A stretch of DNA of 64,000 nt from Zunongwangia sp. ESRF-bin46 (GTDB lineage Bacteria > Bacteroidota > Bacteroidia > Flavobacteriales > Flavobacteriaceae): the NCBI GenBank assembly GCA_002631855.1, contig NTLF01000013.1, positions 186,001 to 250,000 on the forward strand, in the 5' to 3' direction. This document shows, piece by piece, positions 34,156 to 42,374 of this stretch. The number at the start of each line of letters is the position of its first letter. The first letter of the stretch is position 1. A model generated the notes under the pieces. The model saw only the letters and a list, made by a program, of their open reading frames with translations, had not been told where the DNA came from and searched no databases. The position numbers were made by a program, and so were the translations under genes.

Positions 34156-34163
34156 TATATTTG
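34156..34163 (+). promoter_or_regulatory. Histidine decarboxylase -7 element
   Basis: TATATTTG, a perfect TAnnTTTG, 16 bases before the ATG at 34180, inside the intergenic region shared with the Lrp gene. Confidence 0.6.
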
Positions 34164-34179
34164 TAAAAAAATAAATACC

Positions 34180-35283
34180 ATGAAAGATTTAAAAGAAATA
34201 TTAAAGCGTATTAGTGAAAATAATGCTTCATTTTTGGGTTATCCATTGGCAAAAGATTTTTCTTATCAAGAGTTTGCACCCTTTTTAGATCTTTGTTTAA
34301 ACAATGTTGGTGATCCTGAATCTCCATCTACTTTAACTATTGATACGAAGGCAATAGAACGAAAATGTATTTCATTTTTTGCTAACATGTTATCTACTAA
34401 TATGGATGAAGTTTGGGGATATGTAACCAATGGGGGTACAGAAGGTAACCTGTATGGTTTGTACTTAGCCCGTGAGAATTTTCCAAATGCTATTGTTTAC
34501 TATAGTGAATCAACACATTATAGTGTAAAAAAGAATTTACATTTATTGAACATTAATAGTATTGTAGTTAGAAGTCAGGATAATGGAGAAATGGATTATG
34601 ACGATCTCGATCAAATATTGATGAATAGAAGGGATAAGCCGGCTATTTTCTTTTTAAATATTGGTACAACTATGACTGAAGCGGTGGATGATTTGGATAA
34701 GATTAAACAAATTATCAGTAAATATGCCATAAAAAATTATTACATACATTGTGATGCAGCCTTTTTAGGTTGTGTGGCTCCTTTTGCAGACCCTAAGCCA
34801 AAATTTGATTTTTCAGAAGGGGTTGATAGTATCTCAATTTCAGCTCATAAATTTATAGGTGGACCAATACCCAGTGGGATGGTTTTTGCCAAACGACAGC
34901 ATAGAAATAGAATCGCTAATTCAATTTCATATGTGGGAACACTAGATACTACTATTACTGGTTCTAGAAATGGCTTAACCCCCTTGTTTATTTGGTCATT
35001 TATAGAAAAGCATGGCATAGACGGTATTAAAATGAGAGTCAAAAAGTCGCAAGGGATAGCTAGTTATGTAGAAAGAAAACTTAATGAAATTGGATATAAC
35101 GCTTGGCGAAATAAAGATGCTTTAACTGTAGTATTTAATAAACCTTCTGAAGAAATATGTAAAAAACACCAATTAGCTTCTGAAAGAAGCATAGCGCACA
35201 TAATATGTGTACCTGGTATTGAAAAAGAACACGTAGATGTTTTAATTAATGATTTAATAAATGAAAGTGTGTTGGTTTATTAA
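34180..35283 (+). CDS. hdc: PLP-dependent histidine decarboxylase
   Basis: 367 residues from the ATG at 34180 (MKDLKEILKRISENNASFLG). Group II PLP decarboxylase: the cofactor region TNGGTEGNLYGLYLARE, YYIHCDAAFLGCVAPFA with the Asp that pairs with the pyridine nitrogen, and the Schiff-base Lys in SISISAHKFIGGPIPSG. Length and motifs fit bacterial histidine decarboxylases (about 370-380 residues), which make histamine from histidine with release of carbon dioxide and so consume a proton. A serine decarboxylase-like specificity is a less likely alternative. It lacks an adjacent histidine/histamine antiporter; an SMR exporter gene follows convergently. Confidence 0.82.
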   Translation: MKDLKEILKRISENNASFLGYPLAKDFSYQEFAPFLDLCLNNVGDPESPSTLTIDTKAIERKCISFFANMLSTNMDEVWGYVTNGGTEGNLYGLYLARENFPNAIVYYSESTHYSVKKNLHLLNINSIVVRSQDNGEMDYDDLDQILMNRRDKPAIFFLNIGTTMTEAVDDLDKIKQIISKYAIKNYYIHCDAAFLGCVAPFADPKPKFDFSEGVDSISISAHKFIGGPIPSGMVFAKRQHRNRIANSISYVGTLDTTITGSRNGLTPLFIWSFIEKHGIDGIKMRVKKSQGIASYVERKLNEIGYNAWRNKDALTVVFNKPSEEICKKHQLASERSIAHIICVPGIEKEHVDVLINDLINESVLVY

Positions 35284-35306
35284 ATAAGCTCTTCTAGAGG
35301 CTTGTA

Positions 35307-35344
35307 TTGAAATAGCTATACAACCTTTTTTATAGTTATTTCAA
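35307..35344. terminator. Long hairpin between histidine decarboxylase and SMR genes
   Basis: TTGAAATAGCTATA (35307-35320) matches TATAGTTATTTCAA (35331-35344) with one G-T pair, closed by a 10-base loop containing a T-run. It lies between convergent genes. The missing T-run after the stem makes it an unusual terminator. Confidence 0.5.
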
Positions 35345-35375
35345 GGCGGGTCAACTGAAAGGTTTATAAAAAAAA

Positions 35376-35705
35376 TTAATACTGCGAAACAACTTTTAAC
35401 CCTACAATAGAGATAATGAGGGTCGTTATAAAAAAGACCCTCCAGAAGTCTGCGGGTTCTTTAAAAACAAAAATCCCGATGAGTACGGTACCTACCGCAC
35501 CTATTCCAGTCCAGACTGCATAAGCAGTGCCAATAGGTAATGTTTGGGTGGCTTTTACCAATAATAGCATACTAATGGCAAGGCATACTAAAAAACCAAC
35601 ATACCAATACGTGGCAAGTGTGCCAGTTGCTTCTTTTGCCTTTCCTAAACAGAAAGCAAAGCTTACTTCAAAAAGGCCAGCTATTACAAGGATAATCCAA
35701 TTCAT
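35376..35705 (-). CDS. SMR-family small multidrug/guanidinium exporter
   Basis: 109 residues, four membrane helices. The essential membrane Glu is present near residue 13 (MNWIILVIAGLFEVSFAFCL), and IGTAYAVWTGIGAVGTVLIG is the family signature. The protein works as a dual-topology dimer that exchanges protons for cations. The sequence lies nearer to the SugE/Gdx branch (guanidinium export) than to EmrE, but I cannot settle this by eye. Proximity to histidine decarboxylase raises the possibility of amine export. A 24-codon frame lies directly upstream. Confidence 0.88.
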   Translation of the reverse strand: MNWIILVIAGLFEVSFAFCLGKAKEATGTLATYWYVGFLVCLAISMLLLVKATQTLPIGTAYAVWTGIGAVGTVLIGIFVFKEPADFWRVFFITTLIISIVGLKVVSQY

Positions 35706-35716
35706 TAATAGGTGTT

Positions 35717-35791
35717 TTATTCTTTCCAGTCTTGAAGGCGGTCTAGGTATAAATAGCTTTCAACAAATTTTCTATGTTCGGGACTGGTCAT
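35717..35791 (-). CDS. Possible 24-residue peptide upstream of the SMR gene
   Basis: ATG at 35791 to TAA at 35717: 24 codons starting MTSPEHRKFVESYLYLDR, preceded by a purine-rich AGTAGAGAAA. It ends 11 bases before the SMR ATG. The peptide is mixed-charge with no membrane helix. It could be a leader peptide, a small partner protein or chance. No homologue comes to mind. Confidence 0.35.
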   Translation of the reverse strand: MTSPEHRKFVESYLYLDRLQDWKE

Positions 35792-35822
35792 TTTCTCTAC
35801 TTAACTTAGATTGTTCAAATAA

Positions 35823-36533
35823 TTAGCTATGAGTTTTATACGTTGTTGTGGTTTTGTTTTTTATTTCTTTTCTTAGTTTAATTATGTCCGACAAATGTGT
35901 CCAAATTACAATTGGAACGATTGTAGCTGGTAAGAGTACATATGGAAAATAATTTATCCCTCGATTAGGTTGTTCAAATCCAAACTGTTGAAATGGTAAT
36001 TCAGATGATAATACTCCATTAAAAAGGATGAAAAACACCAGTATTAATCCCAAAACGTTCCAAGCTAATAAAGTCTTTTTACTTATTTTTTGTTTCACAA
36101 ATAGAAACCCAATAACTGGAGCGGAAATTCCTATTAAAATATCATAGTTTCTGCCTTCAAAAGTCATTAACTCAGGAATCATTTTATGCGTGAATAATCC
36201 AAATAGAACAATTTCTACAGGTAATCTAACTGAATGTAGAAAAGTGCTAATTTTCGTTTCCCTATGTTCAAAAAACCATTTTTGCTGTTTGGGTAATAAT
36301 CCACAAATGATCAAAAATGTTGATGGAATTAGTACTAACCCAAATCTCGGGGGAATTGAGTCACTAATTTGGTAGAAACCAATATATGCCAATATAGATT
36401 GCATAATTGACCAAACAATAATCAAGAGGGTTAACTTTTTTGGCTTCCCATTTGAAAAGTGGAACAGATATATAGTCAATATACAAGTGACTATAAAAGT
36501 TAAGTCAATCCAATTTGGTAAATTTTCTATCAC
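35823..36533 (-). CDS. Hypothetical multi-pass membrane protein
   Basis: 236 residues, six to seven membrane segments (LTFIVTCILTIYLFHF, LTLLIIVWSIMQSILAYIGF, FGLVLIPSTFLIICGLLP, and others), with a Lys/Thr-rich tail. Start is GTG at 36533, the first start after an in-frame stop. The family is not recognised. Its 5' side borders a solitary attC-like palindrome (36557-36690), so it may be a captured cassette-type gene. Confidence 0.55.
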   Translation of the reverse strand: MIENLPNWIDLTFIVTCILTIYLFHFSNGKPKKLTLLIIVWSIMQSILAYIGFYQISDSIPPRFGLVLIPSTFLIICGLLPKQQKWFFEHRETKISTFLHSVRLPVEIVLFGLFTHKMIPELMTFEGRNYDILIGISAPVIGFLFVKQKISKKTLLAWNVLGLILVFFILFNGVLSSELPFQQFGFEQPNRGINYFPYVLLPATIVPIVIWTHLSDIIKLRKEIKNKTTTTYKTHS

Positions 36534-36556
36534 GTATTTTGTTCCGTTTTAATGCA

Positions 36557-36690
36557 CCACAACATTTTTGTGTACAATTTCATTGCGCAGTTTAAGCAAT
36601 AAAGTTAGCAAATAAATCATTGATAGAAAGTCCACGAGGACTTTATAGATAGGTTATGACTAGCAATGAATTTTACATGGTGTTGTGTGT
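36557..36690 (-). repeat. Solitary attC-like site (site G)
   Basis: Core CCACAAC (36557-36563) and core GTTGTGT (36682-36688) bound an imperfect palindrome. After each core an unpaired spacer (ATTTTTG on one side, the ACCA complement on the other) is followed by a stem of the form TGTAnAATT-CATTGC in inverted copies, and a variable middle with a small TCC...GGA hairpin. The architecture equals sites A-F at 42-46 kb, but the stem sequence differs. It fills the gap between two minus-strand membrane-protein genes. Confidence 0.6.
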
Positions 36691-36692
36691 AG

Positions 36693-37208
36693 CTATTTTT
36701 TAATTTCATTTTCTATATTCACCAATTTCAATTCTTTATGGTAGGCGTCAATTCTTGCGAGTGCAGTTCCGTCAACTAATAAGATAACTGTTAGCATTGC
36801 AATTGTAGTGATACCAATGGCACGCCAAGTAGGTGTATTAATAAATAGAATTAGTAGTGCTGAAATAATTATTAGAATTGGAATTACCTTAAATACAACG
36901 GTGTATTCCTTTAAAGTACTTTCAGAACGTTCAATTTCGGACTGAAAAAAGACAGGTGCATCAGCTTGAAACGCTTTTTCGAATTGGGTAATCCTTGATT
37001 TATTTGTAAAAAATAGCCCGAGCCCTATAGTTAAAAGTAAAACACCTGCAACCAAGGTTGGAATGATATACGCTTTTGCTAAATCCGTTTTACCGAGTTT
37101 CCAAAACCCTATACTTGCAATTAAAAATAATATCGCAAAAAGGATAAAAAATCGTGTCGAGAAGACTTCGGCTTTCGCCCATTCTGTAGCTAAATTTAGT
37201 GTTTCCAT
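36693..37208 (-). CDS. Hypothetical membrane protein
   Basis: 171 residues with four membrane helices (FFILFAILFLIASIGFWKL, IIPTLVAGVLLLTIGLGLFF, VIPILIIISALLILFI, AIGITTIAMLTVILLVDG) and a central soluble loop (ITQFEKAFQADAPVFFQSEI). The family is unknown to me. The ATG is 3 bases from the end of the AraC gene on the same strand, so it is probably the last gene of the SDR-MBL-AraC unit. Confidence 0.6.
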   Translation of the reverse strand: METLNLATEWAKAEVFSTRFFILFAILFLIASIGFWKLGKTDLAKAYIIPTLVAGVLLLTIGLGLFFTNKSRITQFEKAFQADAPVFFQSEIERSESTLKEYTVVFKVIPILIIISALLILFINTPTWRAIGITTIAMLTVILLVDGTALARIDAYHKELKLVNIENEIKK

Positions 37209-37211
37209 AGT

Positions 37212-38123
37212 TTAGTTTAATTTATACTTTTCTCTATACTCAGTTGGACTTATGCCTTCTTTCTTTTTAAATAATCTTGAAAAATAAGGTGGATATTCAA
37301 AGCCTAAATCATAGGCTACTTCAGATATTGTTTTAGTGGGGTTTAACAATATATTCTTGGCCTTATCAATGAGGTACAACTGCAAGTGTTCGGTTGAGGT
37401 TTTTCCCGTTTCTTTCTTAAGGGTATCGCTTAGGTAACGTTGTGAAACAGAAAGTTGTTCTGCAATATTCTCAATGCTCGGTATTCCTTCTTCCTGTAAA
37501 CTTCCCGATTCAAAGTATATTGATAATTGCTGATTAAACTGATCCAGCAAATCATTAGACAGTTCTTTTCTATTTAAAAACTGTCTTTCATAGAAACGGT
37601 TGGCATATTTTAATAGCGTATCCAATTGAGAAATAATTATTTCCTTACTGAAGAGATCTTGATTGTTTTGATATTCAATTTCAATATTCTCTACTATCGA
37701 TTCTATTTGCTTTTCCTCTTTGGGTGAAAGGTGTAAGGCCTCATTTACCGAATACGAAAAGAAACCATATTTTTTTATTTGTTGGGCCAATTCAGTTCCT
37801 TTCAAAAAATCTTCGTGGAAGTTTATTGAAAAGCCTTTTTGCTCAGATATAAAGCTGCTATTCCATTGTAAGACTTGTCTAGGCGCAATGAAAATTAAAG
37901 CACCATTGGTGAAATCGTATTTTGTTCGTCCGTAGTTTAAATCCCCTTTTACCAATTTTTTAAAACTAATGGTATAGCAGTCATTGGTAATTGGTGACGA
38001 ACTTTCTCTTGGACAAGGTAAGTAGCCATCACCTTTTGAGTTAAACACGCTCAACATAGGGTGCTCTGGTCGAGGCAGTTCTAAATAATCTAAATACGAT
38101 GACAATGTTTTAAAATGTTGCAT
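37212..38123 (-). CDS. AraC-family transcriptional regulator
   Basis: 303 residues from the ATG at 38123 (MQHFKTLSSYLDYLELPRPE). N-terminal sensing domain (GALIFIAPRQVLQWNSSFIS is the cupin-like strand region). The C-terminal double helix-turn-helix is clear: SIENIAEQLSVSQRYLSDTL, then TISEVAYDLGFEYPPYFSRL followed by FKKKEGISPTEYREKYKLN. It belongs to the type that controls adjacent SDR genes in Bacteroidota. It lies 5 bases after the MBL gene and is likely in one operon with it. Confidence 0.92.
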   Translation of the reverse strand: MQHFKTLSSYLDYLELPRPEHPMLSVFNSKGDGYLPCPRESSSPITNDCYTISFKKLVKGDLNYGRTKYDFTNGALIFIAPRQVLQWNSSFISEQKGFSINFHEDFLKGTELAQQIKKYGFFSYSVNEALHLSPKEEKQIESIVENIEIEYQNNQDLFSKEIIISQLDTLLKYANRFYERQFLNRKELSNDLLDQFNQQLSIYFESGSLQEEGIPSIENIAEQLSVSQRYLSDTLKKETGKTSTEHLQLYLIDKAKNILLNPTKTISEVAYDLGFEYPPYFSRLFKKKEGISPTEYREKYKLN

Positions 38124-38128
38124 ATTGC

Positions 38129-39253
38129 CTATTCTTGTATGGTTTTTAGATTCCACCAATTATTAAATTGCTGTAAACTATCGTTTAAATTAACTTGTTC
38201 ACCAATCATAGGTGTAATTACTTTTATTTCTGATTGTATAAAATTAGCTTTTATCTTTTTCAATGGTTCGTCCCAATCGTGATTGGCCAGGGTAAATTTT
38301 CCTGAATGTACCGGCAAGATATTTTTTGCTTTTAAATCATTGGCAGCTTTTAATTGCTCTCCTGGTAACATATGTATATATTTCCATTTTTGGTCATACT
38401 GTCCATTTTCAAGAATTGCTAGGTCAAACGGGCCATATTTCTCACCAATATCTTTAAAATGAGAATCGTATCCACTATCGCCACCAATATAAATAGAAGT
38501 GGTAGGTGATTTTAATACAAATGATGCCCAGAGTGTCTTTGCCCTTGTAAATCCCCTTCCTGAAAAGTGTCGTGTTGGTGTAACATGCGCTTCAAATCCA
38601 TCTTCAAAAGTAAATGTGTCATACCAATCGCCTTCTAGAATTGTTTCTGGATTAAAACCCCAACGTTCTAAATGGGCTCCATTGCCAAGGCCTGTAATGA
38701 CCTTATTGACTTTTGGAATTAACTTTTTGAGTGTGTTGTAATCCATATGGTCCCAATGGTCGTGAGACAGGAACAAAAAATCAATTTCAGGAATGTCATC
38801 TGTATTGTAAATATCGGTTCCATTATAAGCTTTGGTTGTGAAAGATAGGGGTGAGGCATTGCCACTTAACACGGGGTCGACTAAAATTTTTTTACCATCC
38901 AATTGTAAAAAATAAGACGAATGCCCCATCCAAATCAACACATCTTCATTTGGGTCAAGTGTTTTCAAGTTAGTTTTAACCGAAGGGATTTTTACGGAAG
39001 GTTCTTTAGGCTTTGCAGAAAAAAGAAATTCGTACATCACTTTGCCATAACCAACACCTTTTGTTAGCATAGGAGTATGGCTCAAGTTCTTAAAGCTACC
39101 ATCTTTATAATTTGGGGACTGTTCTATTTTAGTTAAACGATCGCCGGATGGGTGCTTACCAAACCGCTCTGTGTTTAAGAAAAGAAATGTTCCAACACCA
39201 ATGGCTATGATGATAATTAGCAGTCCTAGCATTATTTTTTTTATTTTACGCAT
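38129..39253 (-). CDS. MBL-fold metal-dependent hydrolase (NAPE-PLD/UlaG-like)
   Basis: 374 residues from the ATG at 39253 (MRKIKKIMLGLLIIIIAIGV); the N-terminus is a membrane anchor or signal. The zinc site is present: LSHDHWDHMD (HxHxDH), TPTRHFSGR (His), GGDSGYDSHF (Asp) and LPVHSGKF (His). GHSSYFLQLDGKKILVDPVL is the typical N-terminal strand of NAPE-PLD-like hydrolases, which cleave phosphodiester or phosphoamide lipids. The substrate is open. It follows the SDR gene by 8 bases. Confidence 0.87.
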   Translation of the reverse strand: MRKIKKIMLGLLIIIIAIGVGTFLFLNTERFGKHPSGDRLTKIEQSPNYKDGSFKNLSHTPMLTKGVGYGKVMYEFLFSAKPKEPSVKIPSVKTNLKTLDPNEDVLIWMGHSSYFLQLDGKKILVDPVLSGNASPLSFTTKAYNGTDIYNTDDIPEIDFLFLSHDHWDHMDYNTLKKLIPKVNKVITGLGNGAHLERWGFNPETILEGDWYDTFTFEDGFEAHVTPTRHFSGRGFTRAKTLWASFVLKSPTTSIYIGGDSGYDSHFKDIGEKYGPFDLAILENGQYDQKWKYIHMLPGEQLKAANDLKAKNILPVHSGKFTLANHDWDEPLKKIKANFIQSEIKVITPMIGEQVNLNDSLQQFNNWWNLKTIQE

Positions 39254-39261
39254 TGTTAAAT

Positions 39262-40212
39262 TTACATATTCCAAACCACACCTGTTTCCTTTTCTGAAAG
39301 TTCCCATAGTCTTTTAGCTACAGCTTTATCTTTAGCATGTTGTTCTAATTTATGGGCTCCAACTGGACCTGTCCAGTTATTTTTACCTGTTGGTCCATAA
39401 AAGCCGCTTTGGTCAAGATTTGGCTCAGTTGCACACATTAATTGAGGATATGCACCTTTTTCCGCCGATTGTACCATTGGCGTTAACTTCATTATTTGCC
39501 ATATAAAACGAGTCATTAAGCTACCGCTGGTTTTAATTAGAGAAGTACTAGAAGCACCTGGATGACAGGCATAGGCTTTCACATTAGTATTGCCTGCTTC
39601 TTTTAGTTGATCTTGTAATTCGTAAACACACATGATTTGTGCTAATTTACTTTGGCTATATACACCATTTGGGCTGTAGTTCTTGTCCCAGTTCATATCG
39701 TTAAACTGTATGGTTTTAATCCCTAAATTATAACCCATGCTACCTACGGTTACAATTCTCCCTTCGGATTTTTCTATTAATGGATATAACAAAGCTTGCA
39801 GCGTGAAATTTCCGTAGTGGTTCGTTCCCATCTGACTTTCCCAACCGTCTACCGTAAGGGTTTGTTTTGGCACCTGGGCAATGGCGGCATTGCAAATTAG
39901 TGCATCGATTTGTGAAACGGTATTAAGAACGGCTGATGCTGCTTTTTTTACAGAAGCTTGTTCTGCTAAATCCATTTGTATGTTTGAAACATCTATAGTG
40001 TTGCCAAGCTCTTGCTTTAAAGCTACGATGGTATCCTCTGATTTCTTTGGGTTTCGATTAAGCATCACCACTTCTGCTCCTTTTGATAGCAAAATTTTCG
40101 CTGCTTCAAACCCTGTTCCGCTTGTAGTTCCTGTTATGACGTATGTTTTACCATTCAGGTCTCCTATTCTATCAGGTGTCCACCCTTTTTTACCAAATTG
40201 ATTTGTTTTCAT
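39262..40212 (-). CDS. SDR-family oxidoreductase (protochlorophyllide-reductase-like)
   Basis: 316 residues: cofactor motif TGTTSGTGFEAAKIL, NNAG variant CNAAIAQVP, catalytic Ser/Tyr/Lys in VTVGSMGYNLG and GVYSQSKLAQIM. The family resembles eukaryotic retinol/protochlorophyllide reductases; in bacteria the substrates are mostly unknown. It heads an operon-like group SDR-MBL-AraC-membrane protein on the minus strand. The 234-base spacer to the next divergent gene holds little else besides that gene's promoter. Confidence 0.88.
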   Translation of the reverse strand: MKTNQFGKKGWTPDRIGDLNGKTYVITGTTSGTGFEAAKILLSKGAEVVMLNRNPKKSEDTIVALKQELGNTIDVSNIQMDLAEQASVKKAASAVLNTVSQIDALICNAAIAQVPKQTLTVDGWESQMGTNHYGNFTLQALLYPLIEKSEGRIVTVGSMGYNLGIKTIQFNDMNWDKNYSPNGVYSQSKLAQIMCVYELQDQLKEAGNTNVKAYACHPGASSTSLIKTSGSLMTRFIWQIMKLTPMVQSAEKGAYPQLMCATEPNLDQSGFYGPTGKNNWTGPVGAHKLEQHAKDKAVAKRLWELSEKETGVVWNM

Positions 40213-40415
40213 TTTGTCTATTTTTTAATGTTTAAAAGAATGAGACAAAGGTAGGAGTGCAAGCGCCTTACCACCTTATACGGATTTTCAAATGTTGTAT
40301 ACTTTTTGGTTTATTAGATTCTTTGTTGTGCATGGTATTATTCCCAAATTTTTCATTTATGCACTAAATATTTTGTTGGCTTTAAAGTATGTAGAATGGC
40401 AATTAACGGAAATTG

Positions 40416-40423
40416 TATCTTTG
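40416..40423 (+). promoter_or_regulatory. -7 element of the NTF2-like gene
   Basis: TATCTTTG, perfect TAnnTTTG, 23 bases before the ATG at 40447. It argues against the longer frame that starts at 40396. Confidence 0.6.
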
Positions 40424-40446
40424 TAAACTCAAAAAACTTTAATCAA

Positions 40447-40779
40447 ATGGACACTTCAAAATTAACAAATGAAACTGTGAAAGGTGCTATCGATGCACTT
40501 CAAGAAAAGGACAACAATAAATGGTTGACGTATTTTACAGATGATGCAAAAATGACCGATGATGGAAACCCGCGGGATTTCCAAAGCTTTTCAGAAAATG
40601 CAGTTGGCGAGGAATGGTTTACCGAAATACATCGTGTTGAAAACGACGGTAAAGACGTTTATGGTCATTTAGTGACCAAAAAGTGGGGCGAATTTGATGT
40701 ATATTTCAAGTTTCATATTAATAATGACCAAAAAGTACACCAGCTTGACATTGGGCAGGTTAGCAAATTAAAAGAGTAA
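40447..40779 (+). CDS. Small SnoaL/NTF2-like protein
   Basis: 110 residues from the ATG at 40447 (MDTSKLTNETVKGAIDALQE). The pattern of an N-terminal helix, KWLTYFTDDAKMTDDGNPRD, then VYGHLVTKKWGEFDVYFKFH and a final HQLDIGQV strand fits the NTF2-like cone fold used by SnoaL enzymes and binding proteins. No catalytic residues can be assigned. The bestrophin gene follows on the same strand after 61 bases. Confidence 0.7.
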   Translation: MDTSKLTNETVKGAIDALQEKDNNKWLTYFTDDAKMTDDGNPRDFQSFSENAVGEEWFTEIHRVENDGKDVYGHLVTKKWGEFDVYFKFHINNDQKVHQLDIGQVSKLKE

Positions 40780-40840
40780 CTTCTGGTCGGAATTTTAATC
40801 AGTAAATTTGTGTCTGCACAGGACAAAAAACCTTAAAATT

Positions 40841-41848
40841 ATGCACACAGGAAGTCATTACAAATTAAATCAGTTTTTAGTATGGACCAGAAGAAACATC
40901 ATTTGGCTATTTATCGTAGCCATAATTCCTACGGTGCTTTATGCCGTTTTCGATTTTAAATGGCTCGCCATTCCTTGGCAGCCTGTTGCCCTTGTGGGTA
41001 CGGCAGCTGCATTTATCGCAGGGTTTAAGAATACACAGACCTATAACCGTTTATGGGAAGCCCGAAAAATCTGGGGTTCAATAATTAATGATAGTAGAAC
41101 TTGGGGTTTAATGTCAAAAGATTTTGTTGTGAATTTAAAAGGAAGCAATGAAGATCTACCGCCCATTCACAAACGATTAATTTATCGCCATTTTGCTTGG
41201 CTTACTGCATTACGATTTCAATTAAGACAACCGCAACCTTGGGAAAATACCAACAAATCATATTTTAAGAAATTCCGAAATCATTACAGCGTACCAGAAT
41301 GGGAAACAGAATTGGAAGATGTTATGAAACCTTTTTTGTCCGATGATGATTTGAAGTATGTTCTGAAAAAGAAAAACAGGGCAACTCAATTATTAAGCCT
41401 TCAATCTGAAGATTTAAAAAACTTGCGGGCACAAAACTTGATCGATGCTTATCCTTATGTTGAAATGGAAGCAATGTTGAAAGAGTTTTTTACCCATCAA
41501 GGAAAAGCAGAACGCATTAAAAAGTTTCCTTACCCAAGACAATTTGCCAGTATCAATATGTTCTTCATTGTGCTTTTTGCACTTTTAGTTCCTTTTGGTA
41601 TGTTGGACGAGTTTGCTAAATTGGGCGACTACGGCGTATGGTTGACCATTCCGTTTAGCGTTGTTGTAGGTTGGGTCTTTACATCGTTGGAACAAGTGGG
41701 TGAAAGCACTGAGAATCCGTTTGAAGGTGGCGCAAATGACATTCCAATGGCATCGTTGAGCCGAACCATAGAAATCGATTTAAGGGAAATGCTCGAAGAA
41801 ACAGATTTGCCGAAGCCTGTGGAAGCTGTTAATGAAATATTGATGTAG
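40841..41848 (+). CDS. Bestrophin-family (UPF0187) ion channel
   Basis: 335 residues from the ATG at 40841 (MHTGSHYKLNQFLVWTRRNI). Four membrane segments; GFKNTQTYNRLWEARKIWGS carries the conserved bestrophin motif after TM2, and the later part has PFGMLDEFAKLGDYGVWLTI and ENPFEGGANDIPM, the acidic/Pro motif that matches the calcium-clasp region of eukaryotic bestrophins. Bacterial homologues form pentameric anion or cation channels in the inner membrane. The end is convergent with a cassette-like gene 5 bases away. Confidence 0.88.
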   Translation: MHTGSHYKLNQFLVWTRRNIIWLFIVAIIPTVLYAVFDFKWLAIPWQPVALVGTAAAFIAGFKNTQTYNRLWEARKIWGSIINDSRTWGLMSKDFVVNLKGSNEDLPPIHKRLIYRHFAWLTALRFQLRQPQPWENTNKSYFKKFRNHYSVPEWETELEDVMKPFLSDDDLKYVLKKKNRATQLLSLQSEDLKNLRAQNLIDAYPYVEMEAMLKEFFTHQGKAERIKKFPYPRQFASINMFFIVLFALLVPFGMLDEFAKLGDYGVWLTIPFSVVVGWVFTSLEQVGESTENPFEGGANDIPMASLSRTIEIDLREMLEETDLPKPVEAVNEILM

Positions 41849-41853
41849 TTTCT

Positions 41854-42264
41854 TTATTTAATCAACCCGACCCTTTTATAAAATTCATTCAGTTGTTTCT
41901 TTTCCTCTGGATTATCGATGTGCATGATTTTACAAATCAATCCGTCACTGTTGAAATTCAAAGCCTGTTCACATCGATGTACATGGTCTTCATTCTTATG
42001 AGTGAGGTAATCGGTAAAATGCACGACGAACTTTTTATCATCAACTGATTCAATGTAGCTTTTTCCCCATGTTAGATTATCAAGTTTTTTTCTGCCTTCA
42101 ATCATATTCTGTTTATAGGAATTGCAGATTTCATCAGGTCCAGTCAGAACATCTTCTCCAATATAATATTCACAGTCATGGCTGAGAAGTTTCTTTGTCA
42201 TTTCAAATTGATCCTTGTCAAGAGTTCTCCCAAATTCAATCGCTACTTTTTCATTTTTTTCCAT
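41854..42264 (-). CDS. SnoaL/NTF2-like protein, terminal gene of the cassette-like array
   Basis: 136 residues from the ATG at 42264 (MEKNEKVAIEFGRTLDKDQF); the TTG five codons upstream lies in the site A core region. The sequence (LLSHDCEYYIGEDVLTGPDE, then FTDYLTHKNEDHVHRCEQAL and ICKIMHIDNPEEKKQL) fits an NTF2-like fold. It starts 9 bases from the site A core and ends 5 bases from the bestrophin gene without a recognisable site, so its distal boundary is lost. The specific function is unknown. Confidence 0.65.
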   Translation of the reverse strand: MEKNEKVAIEFGRTLDKDQFEMTKKLLSHDCEYYIGEDVLTGPDEICNSYKQNMIEGRKKLDNLTWGKSYIESVDDKKFVVHFTDYLTHKNEDHVHRCEQALNFNSDGLICKIMHIDNPEEKKQLNEFYKRVGLIK

Positions 42265-42273
42265 CAAAGTTGA

Positions 42274-42367
42274 GTACAACGGTTTTGTATAACCGTCAGT
42301 TGCGTTTTTAAAGTTACTTAATTTTTGGATTAAACACCGCCGTAATTGTGGTTATACATTGTTAGCC
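42274..42367 (-). repeat. attC-like site A
   Basis: Cores GTACAAC (42274-42280) and GTTAGCC (42361-42367). Inside them lie unpaired spacers, then the stem TGTATAACC (42285 onward) matched by GGTTATACA on the other arm, continuing into CAGTTGCG against CGTAATTG, and a variable loop with TTACTTAATTTTTGGATTAA. On the minus strand this reads R''-spacer-L''-loop-L'-spacer-R', as in an integron attC, placed 3' of the DUF2200 gene. Confidence 0.6.
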
Positions 42368-42374
42368 CCAATTT

